A stretch of 64,000 nucleotides of DNA from Vibrio tasmaniensis (GTDB taxonomy: Bacteria > Pseudomonadota > Gammaproteobacteria > Enterobacterales > Vibrionaceae), in contig NZ_AP025510.1 of the NCBI RefSeq assembly GCF_024347635.1, positions 806,001 through 870,000 of the forward strand, read 5' to 3'. Below, in pieces: positions 35,808 through 43,473 of this stretch (position 1 is the first letter of the stretch; every line of letters starts with the position of its first letter). Under the pieces are notes generated by a model, which ran no database searches, was not told the origin of the DNA, and saw nothing but the letters and a program-made list of their open reading frames with translations. Both the position numbers and the translations under genes were made by a program.

Positions 35808-36881
35808 GTGTCGGAATATAAATTAGATCCATTTAACGCATTAGAAGCAAAAACAGAAGCGCAAAAGTTGTCTTTCGCTCCTATTGTTTTTCATACAGCT
35901 CGTACTCTTCGTGATTTAGGTATATTGAAAGCGTTAGATGACGCGGGCAATGATGGTTTACCCGCTGAAACTATTTCTCAAGCAACGGGCGTATCCGAAT
36001 ACGGTGTAAAAGTTCTGCTTGATATGGCGTTGAGTGCTCATATCGTTACTTGGGATAAGCCCCATTATAAAATGGCTAACCTAGGCTTCTATCTATTGCA
36101 CGATGGCATGACCAACGCAAATATGGATTTCACTGCTGATGTCTGTTACGCAGCGATGATGCATTTAACCGAAGCAATAGAAGAAGGCACACCTGCCGGC
36201 CTGAAAGAGCTGGGTGATTGGGAAACGATTTACCAAGGTTTGTCTCAATTACCAGAAAAAGCAAAAGAGAGCTGGTTTAAGTTTGATCATTTCTATTCCG
36301 ATCGTTCGTTCCCTGTTTTGCTTGAGAAAGTTTTCAGTAAGAAGCCTAAATCGCTGGTGGATATTGGCGGTAACACGGGGAAGTGGGCAATGCAATGTTG
36401 TAACTACGACTCTGATGTCGAGGTGACGATTGTCGATTTGCCGCAGCAATTAGAAATGGCAATGGCAAACGCAACACAGCACGGTCATCAAGACCGAGTG
36501 ACGCCATTCCCCGCTAACATGCTTGATAAACAACAAGCACTGCCGACAGGTACAGACGTGTGGTGGATGAGTCAGTTCCTTGATTGTTTCTCGCCAATGG
36601 AAATTCTTAGCATATTAAAGCGTGTTCGCTCTCATATGTCAGAAGACGCGACTGTTTATATCCTTGAACTGTTTTGGGATGCACAGAAATACGATGCGGC
36701 TTCTTATAGCTTAAATGCGACGTCTCTCTACTTTACTTGCTTGGCCAACGGCAACAGCCGCTTTTACCGCAGTGAAGATTTCCTAGAGATAGTGGAAGAG
36801 GCTGGCTTTGATGTGGTGACTCGTACCGACGATATCGGTCTTGGGCATACGCTTCTGGAGCTTAAAGCTAGCGCGAAATAA
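35808..36881 (+). CDS. apeB: SAM-dependent methyltransferase of the APE cluster
   Basis: A 357-aa class I methyltransferase with an N-terminal dimerisation/winged-helix domain (about 20-100, FHTARTLRDLGILKAL), as in O-methyltransferases. The SAM site is LVDIGGNTGKWAMQC near residue 180; an acidic loop TIVDLPQQLEMA follows. It starts with GTG 35808 and a weak AGG upstream. It probably methylates the aryl head group, on oxygen or on carbon; the sequence does not decide which. Confidence 0.83.
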   Translation: MSEYKLDPFNALEAKTEAQKLSFAPIVFHTARTLRDLGILKALDDAGNDGLPAETISQATGVSEYGVKVLLDMALSAHIVTWDKPHYKMANLGFYLLHDGMTNANMDFTADVCYAAMMHLTEAIEEGTPAGLKELGDWETIYQGLSQLPEKAKESWFKFDHFYSDRSFPVLLEKVFSKKPKSLVDIGGNTGKWAMQCCNYDSDVEVTIVDLPQQLEMAMANATQHGHQDRVTPFPANMLDKQQALPTGTDVWWMSQFLDCFSPMEILSILKRVRSHMSEDATVYILELFWDAQKYDAASYSLNATSLYFTCLANGNSRFYRSEDFLEIVEEAGFDVVTRTDDIGLGHTLLELKASAK

Positions 36882-36905
36882 TCATGGTAAACATGGCTTA
36901 AATTA

Positions 36906-38147
36906 ATGAAAAAACTGTCAACTCAAGTAGTGATCATCGGAGCTGGCCCATCAGGGTCTATTGCTGCGTCTTTGCTTCATAAAAAAGGCATCGATGTTCG
37001 AGTGATTGAAAAAAGCCTTTTCCCCCGTTTTTCTATTGGTGAAAGCCTGTTACCAGCGTGCATGGAAGTGATCGAACAAGCGGGCATGAGCGAAGCTGTG
37101 GCTCATGCTAACTTCCAATTTAAAGATGGCGCGGCTTTTCGTAAAAATGGTGTTTATACGGCGTTTAATTTTGAAGATAAGTTCTCTTCTGGGCCGGGAA
37201 CGACGTTTCAGGTTCAACGAGGTACTTTCGATAAGGTGATGGCAGACTGTGCTGAAGCGCAGGGTGTTACCATTGATTACCAACATGAACTGGTAGGTAT
37301 TAACTTCGCTGAAGACCGTACGATATTAGATGTTCAAGTGCAGGGTGGAGAGCGTTATCAGTTAGAGGCTCAGTACGTCCTGGATGGTAGTGGTTTTGGT
37401 CGAGTGTTACCAAAGATGCTCGATTTAGAAGAACCATCACAACTTCCTCCGCGCAAAGCCATTTTTACGCATATTAACGATCATATATCAGTAACGGATA
37501 CTGACCTTGAATACGATCGCAGTAAAATTTTGGTCTCGGTGCATCCAACCAACCCTGATGTATGGTATTGGTTGATTCCCTTCAGTAACGGAGTCTCTTC
37601 ATTTGGTGTGGTAGGGGAGCCTAAATTCTTTGAATCATACCCAGAAGACAAGATTGCGGCGATTAAGCAGCTGGCAACAGAAGAGTCGGGTTTAGCTGAA
37701 ATATTGGCAAATGCGGAGTATCCAAATCCTGCAGGCGAAATTGGCGGCTATTCTGTCAACGTTAAACACCTTGCAACCGATAAGTATGCATTACTGGGTA
37801 ATGCGGGGGAATTTCTTGATCCTGTATTCTCATCGGGAGTGACTATTGCGATGAAGTCGGCTCAGTTTGTGGTTGAGTGTGTGGAAAAGCAGCTCAATGG
37901 CGAGAAAGTCGACTGGGATCGTGAATACGCGGAACCATTGATGATTGGGGTAAATACCTTTAGAACGTATGTTGAAGGGTGGTACTCGGGGGCTCTTCAG
38001 GATGTGATTTTCTATCAAGAGCCAAACCCGAAGATAAAGCAAATGGTGTGTTCGATTTTGGCGGGCTACGCATGGGATCAAAGCAACCCCTATGTAAACG
38101 AGTCAAAACGTCGATTGAAGACGCTGGCAGAGATATGCCGAAGCTAG
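36906..38147 (+). CDS. FAD-dependent oxidoreductase, flavin-halogenase-like
   Basis: A 413-aa flavoprotein. The Rossmann motif is IGAGPSGSIAAS (residues 11-22), with VRVIEK ending the second strand. WYWLIP at 220-225 fits the WxWxIP motif of flavin-dependent halogenases, and Lys73 in FQFKDGAAF is a candidate for the catalytic lysine. GEFLDPVFSSGV is the C-terminal FAD segment. It lies 24 bp after the methyltransferase gene and is probably co-transcribed. It could halogenate, hydroxylate or oxidise the aryl head; only the family is visible. Confidence 0.78.
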   Translation: MKKLSTQVVIIGAGPSGSIAASLLHKKGIDVRVIEKSLFPRFSIGESLLPACMEVIEQAGMSEAVAHANFQFKDGAAFRKNGVYTAFNFEDKFSSGPGTTFQVQRGTFDKVMADCAEAQGVTIDYQHELVGINFAEDRTILDVQVQGGERYQLEAQYVLDGSGFGRVLPKMLDLEEPSQLPPRKAIFTHINDHISVTDTDLEYDRSKILVSVHPTNPDVWYWLIPFSNGVSSFGVVGEPKFFESYPEDKIAAIKQLATEESGLAEILANAEYPNPAGEIGGYSVNVKHLATDKYALLGNAGEFLDPVFSSGVTIAMKSAQFVVECVEKQLNGEKVDWDREYAEPLMIGVNTFRTYVEGWYSGALQDVIFYQEPNPKIKQMVCSILAGYAWDQSNPYVNESKRRLKTLAEICRS

Positions 38148-38203
38148 GTGGTCTATTTAGTATGTAGTAGCATGCTAAATGGTCACTATAGTTAGCCATA
38201 AAT

Positions 38204-38237
38204 AAAAACAGCCGCAATGCGCGGCTGTTTTTGTATC
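38204..38237 (+). terminator. Terminator of the plus-strand APE genes
   Basis: AAAAACAGCCGC-AAT-GCGGCTGTTTTT (one unpaired base) with T-run; closes the lipoprotein-methyltransferase-flavoprotein unit. Confidence 0.88.
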
Positions 38238-38268
38238 AGATAAATCTGAGAAGCTGATTTTCAGAGCG

Positions 38269-38297
38269 AATACCAACTCCGGTAAGTAAGAGAGCAA
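38269..38297 (+). repeat. Half copy of the 63-bp intergenic repeat
   Basis: ATACCAACTCCGGTAAGTAA lines up with the minus-strand arm of the repeat at 3511-3573 (ATACCAATCACAGTAAGTAA) and continues with GnGAnCA. Only one arm is present. Confidence 0.5.
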
Positions 38298-38326
38298 AAA
38301 TTCTAACGAAGTTATCGAGGTTGATA

Positions 38327-38833
38327 CTACTTCAGGTCGATGCTGTTCAATCGTCCCATAAAGATAAGCAGCTCAATGACATCTTTGTGGGCTTCAAGGA
38401 GTGCTCGTTTGGTTTGGCTGTAGGCCGAGAGTCGACCGTGTTTCCGTATAGAACATACTTTTGTTCTGTATTTGTAATCACCATTTTCAGAGAAAACACG
38501 CCATTTCGCTATGTAGCACTCGTCGCGATGTTCAGGGTCACTCTGCGTTGGATTAGGCTTAAATACAATTTTAGGCTCTAAACTATGAGGCAGACGTGTC
38601 ATGAGATAGGGCTCTTTGAGGACCTTTGGCCAAAACTTGCCCCAAAGCTGCCTACCCAGCTCATCTCTTAATTTGATGGTTTTCTTGAGTGCTTTCTCTT
38701 CCCCCATACGAACGAAACCGACTGAACGATGCAGTACCGTATCGTCAGGAGTATGAATGTGGATCTTAAAAGCGGTCTTACCTTTCGAGATAAAGCGGTA
38801 ACCGGTAGCACCAATTAGATTATTCTGGCTCAT
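38327..38833 (-). CDS. 168-aa protein of unknown function
   Basis: I do not recognise it with certainty. It is basic and appears to hold two related beta-strand/helix units: residues 8-60 (GYRFISKGKTAFKIHI...ALKKTIKLRDELGRQLWG) and 85-160 (KIVFKPNP...YIAKWRVF...TKRALLEAHKD). Such a strand-strand-strand-helix layout recalls AP2-type or arm-type DNA-binding domains, so a DNA-binding role is possible but unproven. It stands alone between the APE and flagellar regions, with no signal peptide. Confidence 0.6.
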   Translation of the reverse strand: MSQNNLIGATGYRFISKGKTAFKIHIHTPDDTVLHRSVGFVRMGEEKALKKTIKLRDELGRQLWGKFWPKVLKEPYLMTRLPHSLEPKIVFKPNPTQSDPEHRDECYIAKWRVFSENGDYKYRTKVCSIRKHGRLSAYSQTKRALLEAHKDVIELLIFMGRLNSIDLK

Positions 38834-38910
38834 AGTTTGCTAAATGATGATTATGTTATTAATAAGGTTACGACAAATACCGCGAAACCGAAACTAATCC
38901 TCGTGAAAAA

Positions 38911-38944
38911 AATAAAGCCTTAGCATTTTTGCTAAGGCTTTATT
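38911..38944 (-). terminator. Terminator of flgT
   Basis: AAAGCCTTAGC and GCTAAGGCTTT pair around ATTTTT, with a run of Ts on the minus strand beyond the stem (A-run at 38906-38912). Confidence 0.85.
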
Positions 38945-38972
38945 AGAAAATATGATCTGATAGCGCTGCTAA

Positions 38973-40106
38973 CTACATGATTTTCTGCATCACATCACCA
39001 ATTTGAATACTTCCAGCCAGACTTGGCTGATCGATCGTAAGTTCTGCTTCGTTTTCATAAACGCGAGAAACGGTCAGTGTGATATCGCTTTGAGAGACCT
39101 TATTGCGTGGTAAGCCTCTTTGGTCGATAAATGAACCCGTGTGCCAGAGTTGAAGTTTGTCACCTTGCTGAACGCCGTGTATTCGGCCTAAATCAATGGT
39201 AACTGTATTGCCAAACACCGCGGCGACCTCTGGAAGGGTGATTTTACAAGATACTTCCGATTCTAAATCCAACATAATATTGCGGCTGACGCGAAGCATC
39301 ATACTGCCATAGGTTGATGCCCAGAAACGAGCACTGCGGGTATCGATTTCACTGGTCTTGGCAAATGGCCATTTTGCCACTTCACGATAGCTACGGTTGT
39401 AGACCTGATGTCCTGTTTTACCATCGAAGACTTGCATTTCTAACGCAAATTGGCGGTTTATAATATCATCTTTCAAAAGCTTAGATTCGATGGTCGCGGT
39501 TAAGTCGGTGATATCACCGCCGATGATGTATTGTGCGCCCGTATCTTGCGCGATCATCTTGATCACTTCAGGTCGGCGCTTGTCGATGTCGTAATTTGTT
39601 GTACCAACAGAGACAAAACTGCGAGATTCTTGCGCCAGTTGTCGGTTAACGACATGGCCAAAATCATCACCAATGTTATAGATTCGGCCCATCACAGCTT
39701 GTTGTGGAGAGCTCACATCAATATTACCGACCAAAAACGTCTTTTTATATTGGCTCTCATGGCAAGCACTTGCCGAAGGGTAGATGTCTATCCTTGCAGT
39801 GACCATTATATTGCCACTGCGTTTCTTCTCATTTTCTACCAGGATGTAGCGCACTTCATGATTGGTAAATTGAAATTCTTTCTTTTTTGCATCTAGGTAA
39901 GGGGTGAGGTTTGCAATGCTGCCGATGTCAGCGCCAGAGAACTGTATAGCTTTGTAGACTGCATCTTCTAGGGCATGAACCCTTGCCGCATCCTCTGACG
40001 ATACGATGGTTGCAGTACCGGTAACTTCATACCAAGAGGCATGAGTACTGAAGCTGATGGTTGTCAGTAAACTTATTGAAAATAAGTAATAAATTATTTT
40101 TTTCAT
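38973..40106 (-). CDS. flgT: Flagellar H-ring protein FlgT
   Basis: A 377-aa periplasmic protein that builds the H ring around the LP ring of the Vibrio sodium-driven polar motor and supports T-ring (MotX/MotY) assembly. Signal peptide residues 1-23 (cleaved after THA). The three-domain layout is visible: an N-terminal domain starting SWYEVTGTATIVSSEDAARVHAL, a middle domain with a TolB-like fold (KTFLVGNIDVSS...AQDTGAQYIIGGDI) and a C-terminal domain (VTIDLGRIHGVQQGDKLQLW). It is transcribed away from flgOP, which completes the same structure. Confidence 0.92.
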   Translation of the reverse strand: MKKIIYYLFSISLLTTISFSTHASWYEVTGTATIVSSEDAARVHALEDAVYKAIQFSGADIGSIANLTPYLDAKKKEFQFTNHEVRYILVENEKKRSGNIMVTARIDIYPSASACHESQYKKTFLVGNIDVSSPQQAVMGRIYNIGDDFGHVVNRQLAQESRSFVSVGTTNYDIDKRRPEVIKMIAQDTGAQYIIGGDITDLTATIESKLLKDDIINRQFALEMQVFDGKTGHQVYNRSYREVAKWPFAKTSEIDTRSARFWASTYGSMMLRVSRNIMLDLESEVSCKITLPEVAAVFGNTVTIDLGRIHGVQQGDKLQLWHTGSFIDQRGLPRNKVSQSDITLTVSRVYENEAELTIDQPSLAGSIQIGDVMQKIM

Positions 40107-40121
40107 CTATTCGTTACCAGT

Positions 40122-40139
40122 TGGGTATAAATATTGCTT
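40122..40139 (+). promoter_or_regulatory. Sigma-54-type promoter of flgOP
   Basis: TTGGG-TATAAATATT-GCTT has GG and GC exactly 10 nt apart (-24/-12). It lies about 160 bp upstream of flgO, in the gap shared with flgT. FlgOP control by the sigma-54 activator FlrC is known in V. cholerae. Confidence 0.6.
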
Positions 40140-40298
40140 AACAAATATCTATAAGCTTAAAGCTGACTCAAGTGCGTTTTTCATAATCTGAACCATTAAT
40201 GAATAGCAAAGATTGTTCCAACATTGTAATCCATTGAAAAGATTAATGGCGAGAACATATTGGAACAGCAAGCACTAAAACTATCTGGAGATAAGAGA

Positions 40299-40934
40299 AT
40301 GAAAAAATGGCTCGTAGTAATGAGTGTCATGTTAATGACATCATGCGCTTATTCGCCAATCTATAACGGTAAATCTGAGTATTCAGGCAGTCCGTTTATG
40401 TTGATGGACAGCCCGCGTCATACCATGGATTTTTTCGTGGAAAGCATGACCGAAGATTTGATCTTGTCGAATACGAGTATTTCAGCCAGAACACCCATTG
40501 CCATTACCTCGTTTGTCGATCTGCAACACATGGACACAACCAGTTGGTTAGGAAACTCGGTATCAGAAGGTTTCATTCATCAGTTTCAGCGTCGAGGTTT
40601 TAAAGTGGTTGATTTTAAAACCACAGGCTCTATCCAAGTGACCCACCAGGGGGATTTTGCTATTAGCCGCGATTGGAAAGACTTAGCCCAAGAGCAAGAC
40701 GTCCAGTATGTTTTGACTGGAACTATGCTTCGTCAAGAAGGCGGTGTTCTAGTAAATGCTCGTGTGGTCGGAATGCAAACTCGCATCGTTGTTGCTTCCG
40801 CACAAGGCTTTTTACCTGCAGACCGTATTGGTCGTGACTTAGATACTCTGAACAGTATTCGAACTCAAGATGGGGTTATTATTCGTTCTGATCCAACGAT
40901 CAGTCAGCCTCATACTGTTATTCTTCGCCCTTAG
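40299..40934 (+). CDS. flgO: Flagellar outer-membrane lipoprotein FlgO
   Basis: A 211-aa lipoprotein needed for full motility and flagellar stability in Vibrio; part of the outer-membrane H ring. ATG 40299 gives MKKWLVVMSVMLMTSC, with lipobox MTSC; the frame start at 40260 lacks this. The mature domain has a FlgO/TolB-like fold: PIAITSFVDLQHMDTTSWLG and FKTTGSIQVTHQGDFAISRD. It sits 9 bp before flgP. Confidence 0.92.
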   Translation: MKKWLVVMSVMLMTSCAYSPIYNGKSEYSGSPFMLMDSPRHTMDFFVESMTEDLILSNTSISARTPIAITSFVDLQHMDTTSWLGNSVSEGFIHQFQRRGFKVVDFKTTGSIQVTHQGDFAISRDWKDLAQEQDVQYVLTGTMLRQEGGVLVNARVVGMQTRIVVASAQGFLPADRIGRDLDTLNSIRTQDGVIIRSDPTISQPHTVILRP

Positions 40935-40943
40935 GAGTTCGTG

Positions 40944-41375
40944 ATGAAGAAGTTAATATTTGTTGTTGCCGCTTTATTGCTTGTCGGCTGTCAACCATTA
41001 CAAAGCATGAGACCTAATGACTTTTTGGTTGCGGTTGGCTACGCGAGTGTCAGCGAGCAGAAAGGTCGTAATGACGAAGAGAAACGTATTCGAGCAATGA
41101 GAGCCTCTAAAATTGATGCGTATCGTGAACTTGCCGAACAAGTATATGGTATGCGCGTGAGTGGTCGAGCTGAGCTTGAAGATCAGCGTCTTGGTACTGA
41201 GAGAACTTCAGGCGCGGTTGATGGTGTTATCCGTGGTGCAGAAGTGGTGCGCAGTTATCCTGTTGGCGATAGCTATGTGACTGAACTGCGGTTAGATATC
41301 CGAAAAATGGAACAACTGCGTAATTATGGCGAAGTTCAGCCTGTTCCTGAGAAGAGACAGCAAACGTTGTTCTAA
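40944..41375 (+). CDS. flgP: Flagellar outer-membrane lipoprotein FlgP
   Basis: A 143-aa lipoprotein of the LPP20 family, the large outer-membrane disk component of polar flagella. ATG 40944 follows AGGAG by 6 nt and is preferred to the GTG at 40941. Lipobox LVGC, then RPNDFLVAVGYASVSEQKG and AMRASKIDAYRELAEQVYGMRVSG, the LPP20 core. A terminator follows at 41471. Confidence 0.92.
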   Translation: MKKLIFVVAALLLVGCQPLQSMRPNDFLVAVGYASVSEQKGRNDEEKRIRAMRASKIDAYRELAEQVYGMRVSGRAELEDQRLGTERTSGAVDGVIRGAEVVRSYPVGDSYVTELRLDIRKMEQLRNYGEVQPVPEKRQQTLF

Positions 41376-41470
41376 TTTAAATCTTATCTAGTTATAGGCT
41401 TATTCAGTTAAATTGGCAGCCAATCGCTTTCCAGATGGTGTATCGGCAATCAATAACAGCTATGAATAAG

Positions 41471-41506
41471 AAAGCGGCAAGTATGAAAATATTTGCCGCT
41501 TTTTGT
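41471..41506. terminator. Terminator between flgP and flgN
   Basis: AAAGCGGCAA pairs with TTGCCGCTTT, followed by TTGTTT. The A-rich flank means it may also act for the converging flgN transcript. Confidence 0.8.
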
Positions 41507-41576
41507 TTATCGGCTTTGGGAGTGCATTCACAGGTTTAGTGGGAGCTTTGACTGGTGTTACGAGAAGGGTAGGCTG

Positions 41577-41641
41577 AGATACAGATACAGATACAGATAC
41601 AGATACAGATACAGATACAGATACAGATACAGATACAGATA
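41577..41641. repeat. Hexanucleotide tandem repeat (ACAGAT)10
   Basis: Ten perfect copies of ACAGAT (41581-41640) with partial copies on both sides, in the 3' region of flgN (stop at 41664). It is outside any gene and past the flgP terminator. Perfect short repeats change length readily, so this is a likely variable-number locus. Confidence 0.97.
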
Positions 41642-41663
41642 TGGAGGGGTAAGGTTTGCCTAG

Positions 41664-42089
41664 CTAGGCTTTAACGTTGGTTCCTAGCGTCGAAATGGTA
41701 TGCGTTTGACCACCGGCATTGTAGGTCATGCCAATTTTTCCGTGGCTTTGCTGCATCATATTGCTGAGTTTTTTGAAGCTAAGATGTGCTCGATTCAAGG
41801 CTTCGCCATTTACCAGGTTCGCTTGATGGCAATCGTGCACTATGGACTTGATGGTTGTGACTAACTGAGCAAGTTCAGGATTCTCGGTCAGTTCAGATAT
41901 ATTAGTATGGGCAGCGATTCGTTGATCGGTTGATCTTAGTTGTTCAACAAGAACCACTTTCTCTTTGGCAATTCGCTCAATATCGCTTGATTGTCGGCTT
42001 GTAATAGCGATTTTCTCTGAACTTAATAATTCAGATAAGGCTTTGGCATTTTGAAGTTGGAAATGAACTAAATCTGCTAGTGCCGCCAT
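41664..42089 (-). CDS. flgN: Flagellar export chaperone FlgN
   Basis: A 141-aa, mostly helical chaperone for the hook-associated proteins FlgK and FlgL. Heptad-like hydrophobic spacing through residues 5-110 (LADLVHFQLQNAKALSELL; IERIAKEKVVLVEQL). The C-terminal SHGKIGMTYNAGGQTHTI is the YNxxG-containing tail seen in FlgN proteins. Downstream of flgM on the same strand. Confidence 0.9.
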   Translation of the reverse strand: MAALADLVHFQLQNAKALSELLSSEKIAITSRQSSDIERIAKEKVVLVEQLRSTDQRIAAHTNISELTENPELAQLVTTIKSIVHDCHQANLVNGEALNRAHLSFKKLSNMMQQSHGKIGMTYNAGGQTHTISTLGTNVKA

Positions 42090-42155
42090 AATGTAAACCT
42101 ACTAATAACCTCGTGTACTTTAAGACAATAACTTTATTTAAAAGTTAATGTTTGC

Positions 42156-42473
42156 TTAAAGACCTTTTAATTCGTTTTCAAATTTCATCATGTTGTCGGC
42201 CAACTTTTCTGGGTCAACAGTGTATGAACCATTTGCGATCGCTTCTTTTATTGCTGCGACTTTCACGGAATCGAAACTTGGTTGCGCTGCCATCTCTTGA
42301 TGGAGTTGACCAATCGCCTTGCCTTGTTGGCTTAGTGAAACCGCATCTTTGCTTGCTGGTGATTTAGATGATACATCCGAACTTGATGTATCAGACCTAG
42401 AATCAGAGCGCACTGCTGATCGGTTAGTGCTCGCTAGGGTTTGCCCTGAACGAATATTATCAATACCTGCCAT
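42156..42473 (-). CDS. flgM: Anti-sigma-28 factor FlgM
   Basis: A 105-aa inhibitor of FliA, exported through the hook-basal body when the hook is complete. The start at 42473 (MAGIDNIRSGQTL) is chosen; the frame runs 54 codons further up, but that part crosses the sigma-28 promoter. Disordered Ser/Asp-rich N-terminal half, then the FliA-binding C-terminal helices: VKVAAIKEAIANGSYTVDPEKLADNMMKFENEL. Confidence 0.93.
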   Translation of the reverse strand: MAGIDNIRSGQTLASTNRSAVRSDSRSDTSSSDVSSKSPASKDAVSLSQQGKAIGQLHQEMAAQPSFDSVKVAAIKEAIANGSYTVDPEKLADNMMKFENELKGL

Positions 42474-42513
42474 AGTTAAGCCTTTTTCTTCAAAATGGGA
42501 ACCTGTACAGTCA

Positions 42514-42540
42514 ATATCGACCATGGGTTCGAATACTTTA
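42514..42540 (-). promoter_or_regulatory. Sigma-28 promoter of flgM
   Basis: On the minus strand TAAA and GTCGATAT are 15 nt apart (consensus TAAA-N15-GCCGATAA), about 40 bp before the flgM ATG. It gives FlgM an autoregulatory supply in addition to read-through from flgA. Confidence 0.65.
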
Positions 42541-42650
42541 GCAATTTTTAGCTCATTAGTCGAAAAGGAAGCAAACGCCTCGACCGTTATATTCGGTGTT
42601 AGAGTTGAGAATAAAAGCGCTAACGATACCGACACTTTAGAAGTGAAGTG

Positions 42651-43397
42651 TTAAAAGTAAACCGTGACTTCAGACATGCTGGTAACAATTCCTTCGATTA
42701 TACGCTGTGATTTATCATTTTTCACCCTAACTTGATCACCCATTGAGCCATCGGTAAGTGCAGTACCTTTGGTGGTAATGGTCATGCCACCTTTTACTGC
42801 TTGTATGATAACCTTCTCATTTCGGCATACGACACAAATATCGCCTCTTTCGACAACATCACCTGGCCTCAGGTTCTTTTTTACCTTAGCACCGACGACT
42901 TGTTGTGGAGCGGTAAAACCTTGGCGACGAAATTTGTTGAGAGAAATCATCGCGGTCGTGACATCGTATTGACCGATGATTTCGCCTCTTGCCAGTGAAC
43001 GAGTCGTTGTGACAAGTGGTACTGACATTGAAAGGCGCACTGGCACGTACACACGCCATTCATCAGGCACACAACGAACCAAAACGGTAATGCTGCTACG
43101 GGTGTTGGTTGTTGTTGAGGCGCTTGTCTCGAGGGGGATAGGGCAATTTGTGGCTTTGATTCTAGAGTCAATATTAGCTGAATTAACAAAAAGTTCACCG
43201 CCTCGCGGTTGCTCGACCGAATCAAGAATGTGTTGCTCAGCGGCTGATTGGATCATGTCAATTTGTTCCGGTGTTGCCGCGTGTATAAAAAAACTAAACA
43301 ATATTGTTAGAATGCCGATAAACTTAGCGACAGTTTTAAAAATAGTTCTACACATAGCTATGGAAAAAAGATATATGTTTGCTTTATGATATGTCAT
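42651..43397 (-). CDS. flgA: Flagellar P-ring assembly protein FlgA
   Basis: A 248-aa periplasmic chaperone for P-ring (FlgI) assembly. The hydrophobic segment at residues 20-41 (VAKFIGILTILFSFFIHAA) is the signal peptide. The SAF domain follows: TTRSLARGEIIGQYDV, RPGDVVERGDI and VQAVKGGMTITTKGTALTDGSMGDQVRVKN at the C-terminus. The start is taken as ATG 43397 (AGAGA upstream); ATG 43355 is an alternative. Confidence 0.92.
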   Translation of the reverse strand: MTYHKANIYLFSIAMCRTIFKTVAKFIGILTILFSFFIHAATPEQIDMIQSAAEQHILDSVEQPRGGELFVNSANIDSRIKATNCPIPLETSASTTTNTRSSITVLVRCVPDEWRVYVPVRLSMSVPLVTTTRSLARGEIIGQYDVTTAMISLNKFRRQGFTAPQQVVGAKVKKNLRPGDVVERGDICVVCRNEKVIIQAVKGGMTITTKGTALTDGSMGDQVRVKNDKSQRIIEGIVTSMSEVTVYF

Positions 43398-43473
43398 TTT
43401 ATTTCTCTAGTGGTTCGTAGCCTGCAGTAGACTAACACTTTCTATCCAAAAAGTTTGATATGGAGATGAGCTC

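Noticed and set aside
38321..38581. 86-aa plus-strand frame over the unknown 168-aa gene
   Set aside because: Antisense to the longer, better-composed minus-strand gene.
41577..41641. ACAGAT repeat as a CRISPR array
   Set aside because: Units are 6 bp and contiguous, without spacers.
42474..42635. 54-codon extension of flgM
   Set aside because: It spans the sigma-28 promoter; the shorter protein has the normal FlgM length and start.
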